NCBI GenBank assembly: GCA_947646735.1
Contig: CANTFK010000333.1
Coordinates: 124,001-188,000, forward strand
DNA from: Peronospora farinosa
Lineage: Eukaryota > Oomycota > Peronosporomycetes > Peronosporales > Peronosporaceae
Reading direction: 5' to 3'
Length of the DNA stretch: 64,000 nucleotides
The notes under the pieces were generated by a model. The model was not told the origin of the DNA and searched no databases. It saw only the letters and a list, made by a program, of their open reading frames with translations. Both the position numbers and the translations under genes were made by a program. Positions within the stretch are counted from its first letter, which is position 1, and each line of letters begins with the position of its first letter. This document shows, piece by piece, positions 34,000-47,389 of this stretch.

Positions 34000-36951
34000 A
34001 TGTCTGCGAAAAGGGCTGAAGTCATCCTTGGGAGCGACAATTACTTCTACTGGGAGTTTGTCATGCGAATGACGCTGGCGAGAAAGGGACTGCTAGCACA
34101 CATCCAGATGGTCAAGCCCGAAGCTGAGATGACTGAAGCGTGGGTGATTAATGACATGAAGGCACTGGGATTGATTGCTCAAGGCATTGCGGTGGAGCAT
34201 CACACCAAGATTCGGTCGGCAACGACGGCTATCCAGGCATGGATTACGTTGCGTGAGTTCTACAATCGTACGACCATGCACAATCGGGTGACGATGACCC
34301 GCCGTCTTCATGATTTTTAGATGGACGACGGCGTGACGATGACCCAGCATCTGGACAAGTTCGATGAACTTATTGTTGGTCTCCAGTCTCTGGGAGAGCC
34401 AATTGACGAAGCGCGACAGCTCGTGGTTTTGCTCAGCAGTCTGCCTGCAGAGTACGAGATCATCGCGTCGATCGTGGAGAACACCAAGGACGTCACTCTC
34501 ATTGAGGTAAAGGAGAAGCTTCTTAAGGAGTATGAGCGACAGGACAAGAAGGAAGCCACGGAACGCGCGCTAAAGGCTACAACACATGGGATCAAGTCGA
34601 AGAACGCAAGGTTCGACAAGAGCGGAAGGAACAATGGACGCAAGGACAACATCTCGAGGAAACGAAGTGGGTTCAAAGGCAAATGCTTCAACTGTGACAA
34701 GTTCGGTCACATGAAGCGGGACTGCCCGGACTTTAAGGGGCCTGGCAAAAATGAAGAGGACGCTGTTTTCGCTTCCGGGGAGAGTCGATCATCAGGGTGG
34801 CTGATCGACAGTGGTGCAACGGCACACATGACGCCGCACCGAGAAGACTTGTTCGACTACAAAAACCTAGTGACAAGCATTGAGGTGACCATCGCGGATG
34901 GAAAGAAGATCCGTGTGGTAGGAACCGGATCGGTGCGATTAACGGGCATTGACGGCAAGCGCATTCGGATGTTAGATGTTCTCCACATCCCTGGCCTGGA
35001 TCGACGACTACTATCGGTTGGCAAGCTTGCAGAACGCGGACTCAATGTTGAGTTCGAGCGCACATCATGTATCATTTGGAACAAAAAGCAAGCCATCGCC
35101 TCGGGGAAAAAGGTCGGCAAGGCCTACATACTAGAATGTCAGCAGGAAACGGCGCAATACGTGGAATATTCGGACGTCGATAGCAATTATGATCTTTGGC
35201 ACGCTCGTATGGGTCACTTGAACAAGGACGCGCTGGAAAAAACGCAGCGTGTGACGACTGGTATTCCAATTACCAATTTCAAGACGAAGGCGCTATGCAG
35301 TGGATGCTTGAAAGGCAAGCAAACGGTGACACAATTCCCATCTCATTCACAGACGAAGACGTCTCGTGTTCTGGAACTTGTGCACACGGACGTAATGGGA
35401 CCGATGAAGACGAGATCAAAAGGTGGCGCAAAGTATGTGCTTACCTTCGTTGACGACTACTCAAAGTACGTTGTGGATTACTTCCTTAAGAAGAAGAGCG
35501 AAGTGCCGAGAAGATTTGAGTCTTTTAAGACCATGTACGAGAATCAGTGGGGAGGGCGCATCAAGTGTCTACGTTCTGACAACGGCACTGAGTTTGTAAA
35601 CAAGGCCATGGATGAAATCTGTCAGCGTAACGGAATTGTTCATCAAAAGACTGTACCATACAGCCCTCAACAAAATGGAGTGGCTGAGCGGATGGACCGA
35701 ACGATTATGGGGAAGGCACGGAGCATGATGCACTACAAGGGTGTATCTACTTCCTGGTGGGCAGAGGCAATTAGCACGGCAGTGTACTTAGTTAACCGGC
35801 CAACAAATAGCACACACACTGACGCGACTCCATACGAGATTGGATTTAAGATGAAGCCTCGACTAGATCACTTGCGAGTGTTTGGATCAATTGGTTATGC
35901 TCATGTCGACGACTCTAAGCGCACCAAGCTCGAGCCAAAAAGCTTCAAGTGTATGTTTCTTGGCTATGGGGTCAATACGAAGGGCTATCGCGTCTATGAT
36001 CTGGAGCTAAATAAAGTCAAGATATCAAGATCAGTGAAGCTCGACGAACGCGAAGTGAATGGAATTTATAGCACGTCGACGATGACAGAAAAGACTGAAG
36101 TCATCAACGTGATAAAGGACATCGAAGAAGTGGCTCAGCCGGAAAATGAGAAGGAACATCCTGTGGAGGATGAACCAATGGAATCGACAGCGGACCCATT
36201 TGAAGACGTCGAGATGCAAGAAGATGAACATGAGCCTATATCATCAGGAAGAGAATTAACGACATATCATCGACAACATGAGTTAACAGCAAACGGTGAC
36301 ATGGTTTTCAGGCCCGAAAGGGAACGATCTAGACGTCCAAGAGAACCATCACTTCTTCTTGGGAATGGATTGATTATGGCTGACGAGAACACAATGAATA
36401 GCGACGATGATCCTGACAATGACGATCATTTCTATCCGCCGTCACCCAAACGACCTCGTATTGATGAAGATAACCTGCTTGCAGAAGCTGTACTAGCATA
36501 TGCGGCAAGTATTGGTGATGCAAATGATGCACCGACGACATATCAGCAAGCCATGGACAGCGACGAAGTCAAGGAATGGGTGAAGGCTATGAGCGCTGAG
36601 CTTAAAGCTCATTCGGAAAATGGTTCATGGAGTCTTGTCCCGAAGATGAAGAACGTCCGAATAATCGGATGCAGGTGGGTATTCGCTAAAAAGCGCAACG
36701 AGCACGGACAGGTGGTGCGGTACAAGGCCCGACTTGTCGCAAAAGGATTCAAGCAGAAGTTCGGTGTCGATTTTTTTGAGACGTACTCACCCGTAGCAAA
36801 CATGAACTCGATCAGGCTCGTGCTGGCTGTGGTGGTGGCGAAGGGATACGTGACCGAACAGATGGATGCAGACACGGCGTTTCTAAACAGTGATCTCAAA
36901 GAAGAGGTGTACATGGAAGTACCTAATGGCATAAAAATGCTGAAAAGATGA
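34000..36951 (+). pseudogene. Copia gag-pol, first part (gag, protease, integrase, RT fingers)
   Basis: Frame opens at ATG 34000 and is interrupted once by TAG at 34318-34320, then stays open to 36951. Gag carries the typical copia-type capsid fold text (HLDKFDELIVGLQSLG) and a CCHC knuckle CFNCDKFGHMKRDC at 34684-34725. The protease active site is WLIDSGATAHMT at 34798-34833. Pre-integrase zinc motif: WHARMGHLNK. Integrase core: HTDVMGP, SDNGTEF and SPQQNGVAER, so all three acidic residues are present. RT begins GCRWVFAKKRNEHGQ and reaches QMDADTAFLNSDLKEEVYME before the frame is lost in a short A-run. Confidence 0.93.
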
Positions 36952-38063
36952 TGTGCAAGCTAGACAAGGCAATTTACGGACTCAAACAAGCTGCGAGTGC
37001 ATGGAACAAGACTATCCATTCTGTGTTCCTGCAAATTGGTTTTCAAAGCAGTGGAGCAGATCAGTGTGTCTATGTCAAGGTCAACAATGGCAGCTTCGTC
37101 TATGTGTGTCTTTACGTCGACGACATGATCATCGCTGCCAAGACCAGTAGAGAGATCCAGGAAGTCAAGAAAGCACTGAAAAATTCGTTTAAGATGAAGG
37201 AGCTCGGTGACGTCAAGTTTATTCTAGGTATGGAGATCGATCATGATCGTAACGACAGTACGCTGATGATTCGTCAGACTCGCTATATCGATGACGTGGT
37301 CTGCCGGTTTAACCAAGATGAAGCCAAGGCAGTTGTCAACCCATGCGAGTCTGGATTGAAGCTATCAAAGATACAATCACCAGCTACGGACGCTGAAAGA
37401 GAAAAAATGCAGTCGAAGCCGTACAGGTCGTTGATTGGATGTCTGCTATACATCACAACATGTACGCGACCTGATGTGGCGTATATAATCACACAGTTGT
37501 CACGTTTTTTGGAAAATCCTGGTCAACAACATTGGAAGGCTGCCATTCGTGTTCTTCGATATCTCAAGACTACAAGAGACTACGGCATAATCTACGACGG
37601 CATCGCAAGCGAGGTCCAAGCAACAGCATACACGGACGCGGACTGGGGAAGCAACATCGACGATCGACGCTCGGTTTCAGGCATAATGGTGATGATTGGT
37701 GGCGCACCAGTCGTGTTCAAGTCCAAGTACCAGCGCACTGTGGCATTGAGTTCGGCAGAGGCGGAGTATATGGCCTTAAGCTTTTGTACCCAGGAAGTAC
37801 TGTGGGTCCGCGCGATGCTCAAGGATCTCGGTCATGAGCAAGTGGGAGCGACTTTGGTCTATGAAGATAATCAAGGTGCGATTGGGCTTGCAAGCAACTC
37901 AGGATACAATGCCAGGACCAAGCACGTCGACATCCGTCACCACTTCATCCGAGAGAATGTGGCTCAAGACATTATTGTGGTCAAGTACAAGTCAACGGTG
38001 GACCAGCTGGCAGACATGTTGACCAAGGCACTAGGGACGAAGCGACTTAAGTACTTGCTTTAA
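36948..38063 (+). CDS. Copia RT palm and RNase H
   Basis: 371 codons in the next frame. RT continues CKLDKAIYGLKQAASAWN with catalytic YVDDMIIAAK. RNase H shows AYTDADWGSNIDDRRS, SSAEAEYMALS, YEDNQGAIGLASN and the terminal KHVDIRHHFIRENV, all key acidic residues present. It ends at TAA-type stop 38061-38063. A purine-rich stretch (TTAGTGGGAG) follows at 38103-38112, directly before the 3' LTR. Confidence 0.93.
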   Translation: MMCKLDKAIYGLKQAASAWNKTIHSVFLQIGFQSSGADQCVYVKVNNGSFVYVCLYVDDMIIAAKTSREIQEVKKALKNSFKMKELGDVKFILGMEIDHDRNDSTLMIRQTRYIDDVVCRFNQDEAKAVVNPCESGLKLSKIQSPATDAEREKMQSKPYRSLIGCLLYITTCTRPDVAYIITQLSRFLENPGQQHWKAAIRVLRYLKTTRDYGIIYDGIASEVQATAYTDADWGSNIDDRRSVSGIMVMIGGAPVVFKSKYQRTVALSSAEAEYMALSFCTQEVLWVRAMLKDLGHEQVGATLVYEDNQGAIGLASNSGYNARTKHVDIRHHFIRENVAQDIIVVKYKSTVDQLADMLTKALGTKRLKYLL

Positions 38064-38112
38064 GCAAGTGGAATCGGACCAAGGCGCAGTCAGCATAAGC
38101 GGTTAGTGGGAG

Positions 38113-38372
38113 TGTTGATATTTCACCGCTGAATGCATGTTGGACAGGCGAATGGCGTTATATGATATCATATTCGTATCCTGACGTTTCAGGATACGGA
38201 TATGATAAAGGCCAATACCTGAAAGGACATGAAGATATTAACGGACATATCTAGATGACGTCAGTAACAAAGATCTGACGAGGAAAGGCTTAGATGTAGC
38301 TCAAGGTAGTGAACTAAGGACCAAATATATTTACTTCACAATTTGCCTTCTTCTACATATATCAATTCAACA
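38113..38372 (+). repeat. 3' LTR of Copia
   Basis: 260 bp; I see no difference from the 5' LTR by eye. Confidence 0.95.
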
Positions 38373-38377
38373 GTTTA

Positions 38378-38685
38378 ACATGCCAATATATTCTACTTTG
38401 CACCATCAGAACGACGAGTGAACACCATAAAAGAGGTGAGTCGATGAAACATGGTGCAATCGTCCATCGATTCGCTAGGGTGCAGGCATTATCTAAATGT
38501 AAATGACTGTATATTAGCGCGTTCCAAATATTCGTGAATTTGTACCCGGCGAAACGACGAGTTACATTGACCTGAATACACATTGACTTTAATACCTATA
38601 AATTTACCCAATTTGACCTGATATTCTAAGCAAAGTGAATCACCAGTATACATGTATCCGTCGGAACGACGGGCACACACCCTAG
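38378..38685 (+). mobile_element. Helitron-like unit H5, right part
   Basis: Resumes H5 after the Copia duplication (ACATGCCAATATATTCTAC) and ends with perfect hairpin, ten bases and CTAG. Confidence 0.7.
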
Positions 38686-40863
38686 TCTATATAATAAAAG
38701 AATACTGTCTGTCCGTTTGATCCTTTTCCGGCATTCGGATTGGCTACTTTTGCATTATTCGCTCATTTTGGATTGGCTGATTATGCATTTTTGGCTCATT
38801 TTGCAATGGCCTATTCTGCATTTTTGTTTATAATGACATGTGCAGATATCCATATTAGAGTGTCCAGGTGTCGTGCTTCTATCTACAAAATGAATATACT
38901 AAACGATGGCAACACATTAATGTTCATATGCATCATTACATGCTGCATAATTTATATAAAAAACGACGGCACACATAAATATTCATATGCATCATTACAT
39001 ATTGCAATATCAAACACTGTTTTTTTAGAATAGTAGATAAGACACATGCTTTCGATTCGTTTTTTATAAACATGGGCTCCGTGCTCAGCTAATACACTTC
39101 ATCTTGGCAAAAGCAAGCGTAGTTATTAGGTTAAGTAGATTTAATTCCAGTAAGCGAATCGACTCGAATGTAATGCATTATACTTATTCATTAACTTGAG
39201 TCAACCGGATATTCTACATTACGGAACGACGGGTTTACATCCACCTTTATACCCATCACTTTACCTTATTAAACCGGATATATTGAATTAAAGAGATGGG
39301 TACGAAAATCAAAAGACAGACTTCGCTTACTGTGTCCGTTGGAACGACGGGTACACATTGAACTGCGAAATGACAGATACACATTGGCCGGTGTCGACAG
39401 AAAAACTTTGACTTTCATACTTAATGATTTACATATCACAACCGAATATAGTTAAAAAGATGGGTACGAAGATTTTTTCTAGCAGACTTTTGCTCACCAT
39501 GTTTTTCGGAACGACGAGTGAGCATCCGTATTTTTAGGTAAATGGTGGGCCAATCTACTAGAAGCGTAGGATTGCGCCCCTATCCGTCGAAACGACGGAC
39601 GCTAACAAAAACTGCACATAGGCTAAAAGTAGCATCAAAACAGCTGTGAAACACACAATGATAATTATATTCGGTCCTTGATGCATAAAAATATGTATAT
39701 ATATTCGGTTCGCGCGCACCAATCCGTTAATCGACGGGCGAACACCCTAGAAAATCGCTGCGTGTTTTAAAGATGCCTACAGTATATATATTACTTTCTT
39801 GCACCGTCGAAACGACGGGTTAAAGCACTAGACCATAGTACTAAAAGCTCCATACAAGCTAAAAGTAGCATGAAAAAAGGCTGACTGACTCACCAACTTT
39901 TGGTCCTTTCATTTGATTTATTCTGTATTTTTGGTCCGCTCGGACCTTTCCGTCGCAACGATGGGTGAGCACTCTTACTTTTTTCCATTAACGTAAGCAG
40001 ATTTCCATCAGTATTATTTAAACTAATAATATGTATCAGGTTTAGCAATAAATTTCGTCGGACATCCATCTATAGGAGTGGGTATCATGACTGAAATTTG
40101 TATAGCAAAATCTGTATAATACCTCCGTCCATCATGCAGTATAAAAAAATGGAAAATGCACGGAACGACGGGTACACATTTAATCTTATTTCCATCACTA
40201 TACCTTAGCCGACCCGATATTCTAAAGTAAATTAATTCCTATCTATACTACTTTGCACCGTCGGTACGACGGCTGAACACCCTAAATGGTACATTATGCT
40301 ATTAGCTTAGAGTTCGCCGTCATTCCCGTCGGAGCGACAGGCACACATCCTAGCAGCGGCGACTTCGCGCAGCGTTCCATCGAAACGACGTGATATAAAC
40401 TCAATAAAGAAAATATTTTCGTAGACTTCACGTACTAAATTCGCGGAAATGACAGGTAAACACCCTAGCAAATCGCTGCGTTTAAGATGCCTGTATATGC
40501 AACTTTGTACCGTTAGAACGAAGGGTGATTAAATGAAAAGTTGACGAAACGTCGAGTACACATTGATTTTCGTATCCATCTTTACCCTAAGTCAATTGAA
40601 TTATCGAACGTAAGTTAATGGGTTTACAGGTCAAAAGGCAGACCATGTTCGTCGAAACGACGGGTGAACACCTTAACTTTCGAAACGACAGATATACATT
40701 GATCTTCATACACATTACACTTAGAACTAATCAATCACCAAAGTCAATATACGATTAGCGTCAAATTTGTGCACCTATCGGTCGAAACGACGGGAACACC
40801 CCTATATACGTATTATTAATAGCATAAAACCATGTCCGTCGGAACGACGGGTAGATACCCTCG
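38686..40863 (+). mobile_element. Helitron-like unit H6
   Basis: 2178 bp, TCTATATAATAAAAG to hairpin plus CTCG. More diverged from H7 to H10 than those are from each other. Contains hairpin copies spaced about 60-150 bp. Confidence 0.75.
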
Positions 40864-43038
40864 TCTATATAATAAAAGAAATACTGTCTGTCCGTTTGAT
40901 CCTTTTCCGGCATTCGGATTGGCTACTTTTGCATTATTCGCTCATTTTCGATTGGCTGATTATGCATTTTTGGCTCATTTTGCAATTGCTGACTATGCAT
41001 TTTTTATTGATAATTACATGTGCAGACCTCCATAACAGAGTCTCCATATGGCGTGCTTCTATCTATAACACTAATATACAAAACGATTGCACACATACGT
41101 GTTCATATTCATCATTACATATTGCAATATCAAACACAGCATTTCTTAGATATATTAGATGAGACACATGCTTTACAATTAGTCCAAACATTGGTTCAGT
41201 GCTTTAATAATACAGTTTAAAGTTGGCAAAAGCAAGCTTAGTGATCATATTAGAGTGGATGCAGTTACAAAAAGCGAATCGACTCATATGTAGTGCATCA
41301 TACTTATTCATTTACCTGAGTCAACCGGATATTCTTCATTACGGAACGACGGGTTTACATTCACCTTCATACCCATCAGTTTCACTTATATGACCGTTTA
41401 TACGAAAATCGTAAGGCATACTTCGTTAACTGTGTTCGTAGGAACGACAGGTACATATTGACTTTCGAATCGACAGGTACACATTGACCAGCGTCGACAG
41501 GTAGACCTTGCCTTTCATACTTATTGACTTCATATGTAGCAATTACCTGACTCAACCAGAATAATAAGTGGGTACGACGATTATTTAACGAATGTTTGCT
41601 CACCATGCCCGTCGGAACGACGAGTGAGCATCCCTACTTTAAGATATATGGTGGGCCAGGGTTCTATCAGCGTAGATTCGCGCACCTACCTGTCGGAACA
41701 ACGGGCACTATCATATAGCTGCACACAGGCAAAAAGGTGTATTAAAAATTGATTGACACACATAGATTAAATTACATACGGTCCTATATACATAATTACA
41801 TCTGTCTATTCGGTCGGCACGCTACTATCCGTCGGAACGACGAGTGCACATTGAATCTCATACCCATTACTTTACCTTAACATCGTAAGGTAAAATGTTG
41901 GATTCGAAGGTCAAAAGGCAAACTTTAGTCACCATGTCCGTTAAAACGACGAGTACACATTGACCTTTATATCATCATTTTAATGTAGTCAACCAAAATG
42001 GTAAAACGATGATATAAAGGTCAGTATATTACCAGCGTCGACTTGCGCACTATATCCGTCGGAATGACGGGTATACACCCTAGCAAATCGCGGCGTTTAT
42101 CATACCAATATATTCTACTTTGCACCATCAGAACGACGGGTGAACACCATAAAAGAGGTGGGTCGATGAAACATGATGCAATCGTCCATCAATTTACTAG
42201 CGTGCAGGAATTATCTACAAACAAATGATTGTATATTAACGCGTTACAGAAATTCGCTAATGTGTATCCGGTGGAACGACGGGTTTACATTGGCCTAAAT
42301 ACACATTGACTTTAATACCTATTACTTTACCTGATTTAGCAGAGTGATTGACCAGTATACATCTACTGTAGGGGTATCCGTCGGAACGACGGGTAAATAC
42401 CCTAGCAATTCGTTACGATATACATACTACTTTGCACCGTCGGTACAACGGGTGAACACCCTAAATAATACAATATGCTATTAGCGTAGAATTCGCTGTC
42501 CTTCCGTCGAAACGACAGGCACACAATTTAGCAGCGTCGACTTTGCGCAGCGTTTCATCAAAACGACGTGATATAAACTCAATAGAGAAATTATTTTTGT
42601 AGACTTCGCGTACTAAATTCGCGGAAATGACAGGTAAACACCCTAGCAAATCGCTGCGTTAAAGATGCGTATATATGCAACTTTGTACCGTTAGAACGAC
42701 GGGTGATGAAATGATAAATTGACGAAACGTCGAGTACACATTGATTTTCGTATCCATCTTTACCCTAAGTCAATCGAATTATCTTACGTTAAATGATGGG
42801 TTTACAAGTCAAAAGGCAGACCATGTTCGTTGAAACGTCGGGTAAACACCCTACCTTCGAAACGACAGGTACGCATTGACCTTCATACACATTACCTTTA
42901 GAACGAATCAATCACCTATGTCAATATACGATCAGCGTCAAATTTGTGCACCTATCGGTCGAAACGACGGGAACGCCCCTATATATGTATTATTAGCATT
43001 AAAACCATGTCCGTCGGAACGACGGGTAGATACCCTCG
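40864..43038 (+). mobile_element. Helitron-like unit H7
   Basis: 2175 bp. The 5' end holds 33-bp subrepeats (GGATTGGCT at about 40917 and 40950). About twenty recognisable hairpin-derived motifs follow, for example at 41342, 41608, 41829, 42057, 42380 and 43009. It ends in hairpin plus CTCG. Confidence 0.78.
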
Positions 43039-45213
43039 TCTATATAATAAAAGAATACTGTCTGTCCGTTTGATCCTTTTCCGGCATTCGGATTGGCTAC
43101 TTTTGCATTATTCGCTCATTTTGGATTGGCTGATTATGCATTTTTGGCTCATAACGCATTGGCAGAGTTTGCCTTTTTGTATTGATAATTATATGTTCAG
43201 ACCTCCATAACAGAGTCTCCATATGGCGTGCTTCTATCTATAACACTAATATACAAAACGATTGCACACATACGTGTTCATATTCATCATTACATATTGC
43301 AATATCAAACACTGCATTTTTTAGATATATTAGATGAGACACATGCTTTACAATTAGTCCAAACATTGGTTCAGTGCTTTAATAATACAGTTTAAAGTTG
43401 GCAAAAGCAAGCTTAGTGATCATATTAGAGTGGATGCAGTTACAAAAAGCGAATCGACTCATATGTAGTGCATCATACTTATTCATTTACCTGAGTCAAC
43501 CGGATATTCTTCATTACGGAACGACGGGTTTACATTCACCTTCATACCCATCAGTTTCACTTATATGACCGTTTATACGAAAATCGTAAGGCATACTTCG
43601 TTAACTGTGTTCGTAGGAACGACAGGTACATATTGACTTTCGAATCGACAGGTACACATTGACCAGCGTCGACAGGTAGACCTTGCCTTTCATACTTATT
43701 GACTTCATATGTAGCAATTACCTGACTCAACCAGAATAATAAGTGGGTACGACGATTATTTAACGAATGTTTGCTCACCATGCCCGTCGGAACGACGAGT
43801 GAGCATCCCTACTTTAAGATATATGGTGGGCCAGGGTTCTATCAGCGTAGATTCGCGCACCTACCTGTCGGAACAACGGGCACTATCATATAGCTGCACA
43901 CAGGCAAAAAGGTGTATTAAAAATTGATTGACACACATAGATTAAATTACATACGGTCCTATATACATAATTACATCTGTCTATTCGGTCGGCACGCTAC
44001 TATCCGTCGGAACGACGAGTGCACATTGAATCTCATACCCATTACTTTACCTTAACATCGTAAGGTAAAATGTTGGATTCGAAGGTCAAAAGGCAAACTT
44101 TAGTCACCATGTCCGTTAAAACGACGAGTACACATTGACCTTTATATCATCATTTTAATGTAGTCAACCAAAATGGTAAAACGATGATATAAAGGTCAGT
44201 ATATTACCAGCGTCGACTTGCGCACTATATCCGTCGGAATGACGGGTATACACCCTAGCAAATCGCGGCGTTTATCATACCAATATATTCTACTTTGCAC
44301 CATCAGAACGACGGGTGAACACCATAAAAGAGGTGGGTCGATGAAACATGATGCAATCGTCCATCAATTTACTAGCGTGCAGGAATTATCTACAAACAAA
44401 TGATTGTATATTAACGCGTTACAGAAATTCGCTAATGTGTATCCGGTGGAACGACGGGTTTACATTGGCCTAAATACACATTGACTTTAATACCTATTAC
44501 TTTACCTGATTTAGCAGAGTGATTGACCAGTATACATCTACTGTAGGGGTATCCGTCGGAACGACGGGTAAATACCCTAGCAATTCGTTACGATATACAT
44601 ACTACTTTGCACCGTCGGTACAACGGGTGAACACCCTAAATAATACAATATGCTATTAGCGTAGAATTCGCTGTCCTTCCGTCGAAACGACAGGCACACA
44701 ATTTAGCAGCGTCGACTTTGCGCAGCGTTTCATCAAAACGACGTGATATAAACTCAATAGAGAAATTATTTTTGTAGACTTCGCGTACTAAATTCGCGGA
44801 AATGACAGGTAAACACCCTAGCAAATCGCTGCGTTAAAGATGCGTATATATGCAACTTTGTACCGTTAGAACGACGGGTGATGAAATGATAAATTGACGA
44901 AACGTCGAGTACACATTGATTTTCGTATCCATCTTTACCCTAAGTCAATCGAATTATCTTACGTTAAATGATGGGTTTACAAGTCAAAAGGCAGACCATG
45001 TTCGTTGAAACGTCGGGTAAACACCCTACCTTCGAAACGACAGGTACGCATTGACCTTCATACACATTACCTTTAGAACGAATCAATCACCTATGTCAAT
45101 ATACGATCAGCGTCAAATTTGTGCACCTATCGGTCGAAACGACGGGAACGCCCCTATATATGTATTATTAGCATTAAAACCATGTCCGTCGGAACGACGG
45201 GTAGATACCCTCG
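43039..45213 (+). mobile_element. Helitron-like unit H8
   Basis: 2175 bp, almost identical to H7 and H9 over its full length; 3' end CTCG. Confidence 0.78.
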
Positions 45214-47389
45214 TCTATATAATAAAAGAGATACTGTCTGTCCGTTTGATCCTTTTCCGGCATTCGGATTGGCTACTTTTGCATTATTCGCTCATTTTGG
45301 ATTGGCTGATTATGCATTTTTGGCTCATAACGCATTGGCAGAGTTTGCCTTTTTGTATTGATAATTATATGTTCAGACCTCCATAACAGAGTCTCCATAT
45401 GGCGTGCTTCTATCTATAACACTAATATACAAAACGATTGCACACATACGTGTTCATATTCATCATTACATATTGCAATATCAAACACTGCATTTTTTAG
45501 ATATATTAGATGAGACACATGCTTTACAATTAGTCCAAACATTGGTTCAGTGCTTTAATAATACAGTTTAAAGTTGGCAAAAGCAAGCTTAGTGATCATA
45601 TTAGAGTGGATGCAGTTACAAAAAGCGAATCGACTCATATGTAGTGCATCATACTTATTCATTTACCTGAGTCAACCGGATATTCTTCATTACGGAACGA
45701 CGGGTTTACATTCACCTTCATACCCATCAGTTTCACTTATATGACCGTTTATACGAAAATCGTAAGGCATACTTCGTTAACTGTGTTCGTAGGAACGACA
45801 GGTACATATTGACTTTCGAATCGACAGGTACACATTGACCAGCGTCGACAGGTAGACCTTGCCTTTCATACTTATTGACTTCATATGTAGCAATTACCTG
45901 ACTCAACCAGAATAATAAGTGGGTACGACGATTATTTAACGAATGTTTGCTCACCATGCCCGTCGGAACGACGAGTGAGCATCCCTACTTTAAGATATAT
46001 GGTGGGCCAGGGTTCTATCAGCGTAGATTCGCGCACCTACCTGTCGGAACAACGGGCACTATCATATAGCTGCACACAGGCAAAAAGGTGTATTAAAAAT
46101 TGATTGACACACATAGATTAAATTACATACGGTCCTATATACATAATTACATCTGTCTATTCGGTCGGCACGCTACTATCCGTCGGAACGACGAGTGCAC
46201 ATTGAATCTCATACCCATTACTTTACCTTAACATCGTAAGGTAAAATGTTGGATTCGAAGGTCAAAAGGCAAACTTTAGTCACCATGTCCGTTAAAACGA
46301 CGAGTACACATTGACCTTTATATCATCATTTTAATGTAGTCAACCAAAATGGTAAAACGATGATATAAAGGTCAGTATATTACCAGCGTCGACTTGCGCA
46401 CTATATCCGTCGGAATGACGGGTATACACCCTAGCAAATCGCGGCGTTTATCATACCAATATATTCTACTTTGCACCATCAGAACGACGGGTGAACACCA
46501 TAAAAGAGGTGGGTCGATGAAACATGATGCAATCGTCCATCAATTTACTAGCGTGCAGGAATTATCTACAAACAAATGATTGTATATTAACGCGTTACAG
46601 AAATTCGCTAATGTGTATCCGGTGGAACGACGGGTTTACATTGGCCTAAATACACATTGACTTTAATACCTATTACTTTACCTGATTTAGCAGAGTGATT
46701 GACCAGTATACATCTACTGTAGAAGTATCCGTCGGAACGACGGGTAAATACCCTAGCAATTCGTTACGATATACATACTACTTTGCACCGTCGGTACAAC
46801 GGGTGAACACCCTAAATAATACAATATGCTATTAGCGTAGAATTCGCTGTCCTTCCGTCGAAACGACAGGCACACAATTTAGCAGCGTCGACTTTGCGCA
46901 GCGTTTCATCAAAACGACGTGATATAAACTCAATAGAGAAATTATTTTTGTAGACTTCGCGTACTAAATTCGCGGAAATGACAGGTAAACACCCTAGCAA
47001 ATCGCTGCGTTAAAGATGCGTATATATGCAACTTTGTACCGTTAGAACGACGGGTGATGAAATGATAAATTGACGAAACGTCGAGTACACATTGATTTTC
47101 GTATCCATCTTTACCCTAAGTCAATCGAATTATCTTACGTTAAATGATGGGTTTACAAGTCAAAAGGCAGACCATGTTCGTTGAAACGTCGGGTAAACAC
47201 CCTACCTTCGAAACGACAGGTACGCATTGACCTTCATACACATTACCTTTAGAACGAATCAATCACCTATGTCAATATACGATCAGCGTCAAATTTGTGC
47301 ACCTATCGGTCGAAACGACGGGAACGCCCCTATATATGTATTATTAGCATTAAAACCATGTCCGTCGGAACGACGGGTAGATACCCTCG
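45214..47389 (+). mobile_element. Helitron-like unit H9
   Basis: 2176 bp, almost identical to H8. Visible differences are single bases (AAAAGAGATACTG at the 5' end, TGTAGAAGTATCC near 46722). Confidence 0.78.

Larger units (their letters stand above)
33697..38372 (+). mobile_element. Young Ty1/Copia retrotransposon
   Basis: 4676 bp with identical-looking 260-bp LTRs (33697-33956 and 38113-38372) and a perfect 5-bp target-site duplication GTTTA (33692-33696 and 38373-38377). Empty-site sequence is seen in the related unit at about 48620 (GCGTTTAACACGCC). Internal order is gag, protease, integrase, RT, RNase H, as in Copia. Two lesions: an in-frame TAG in gag at 34318-34320 and a one-base shift in RT near 36940. 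Confidence 0.96.
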
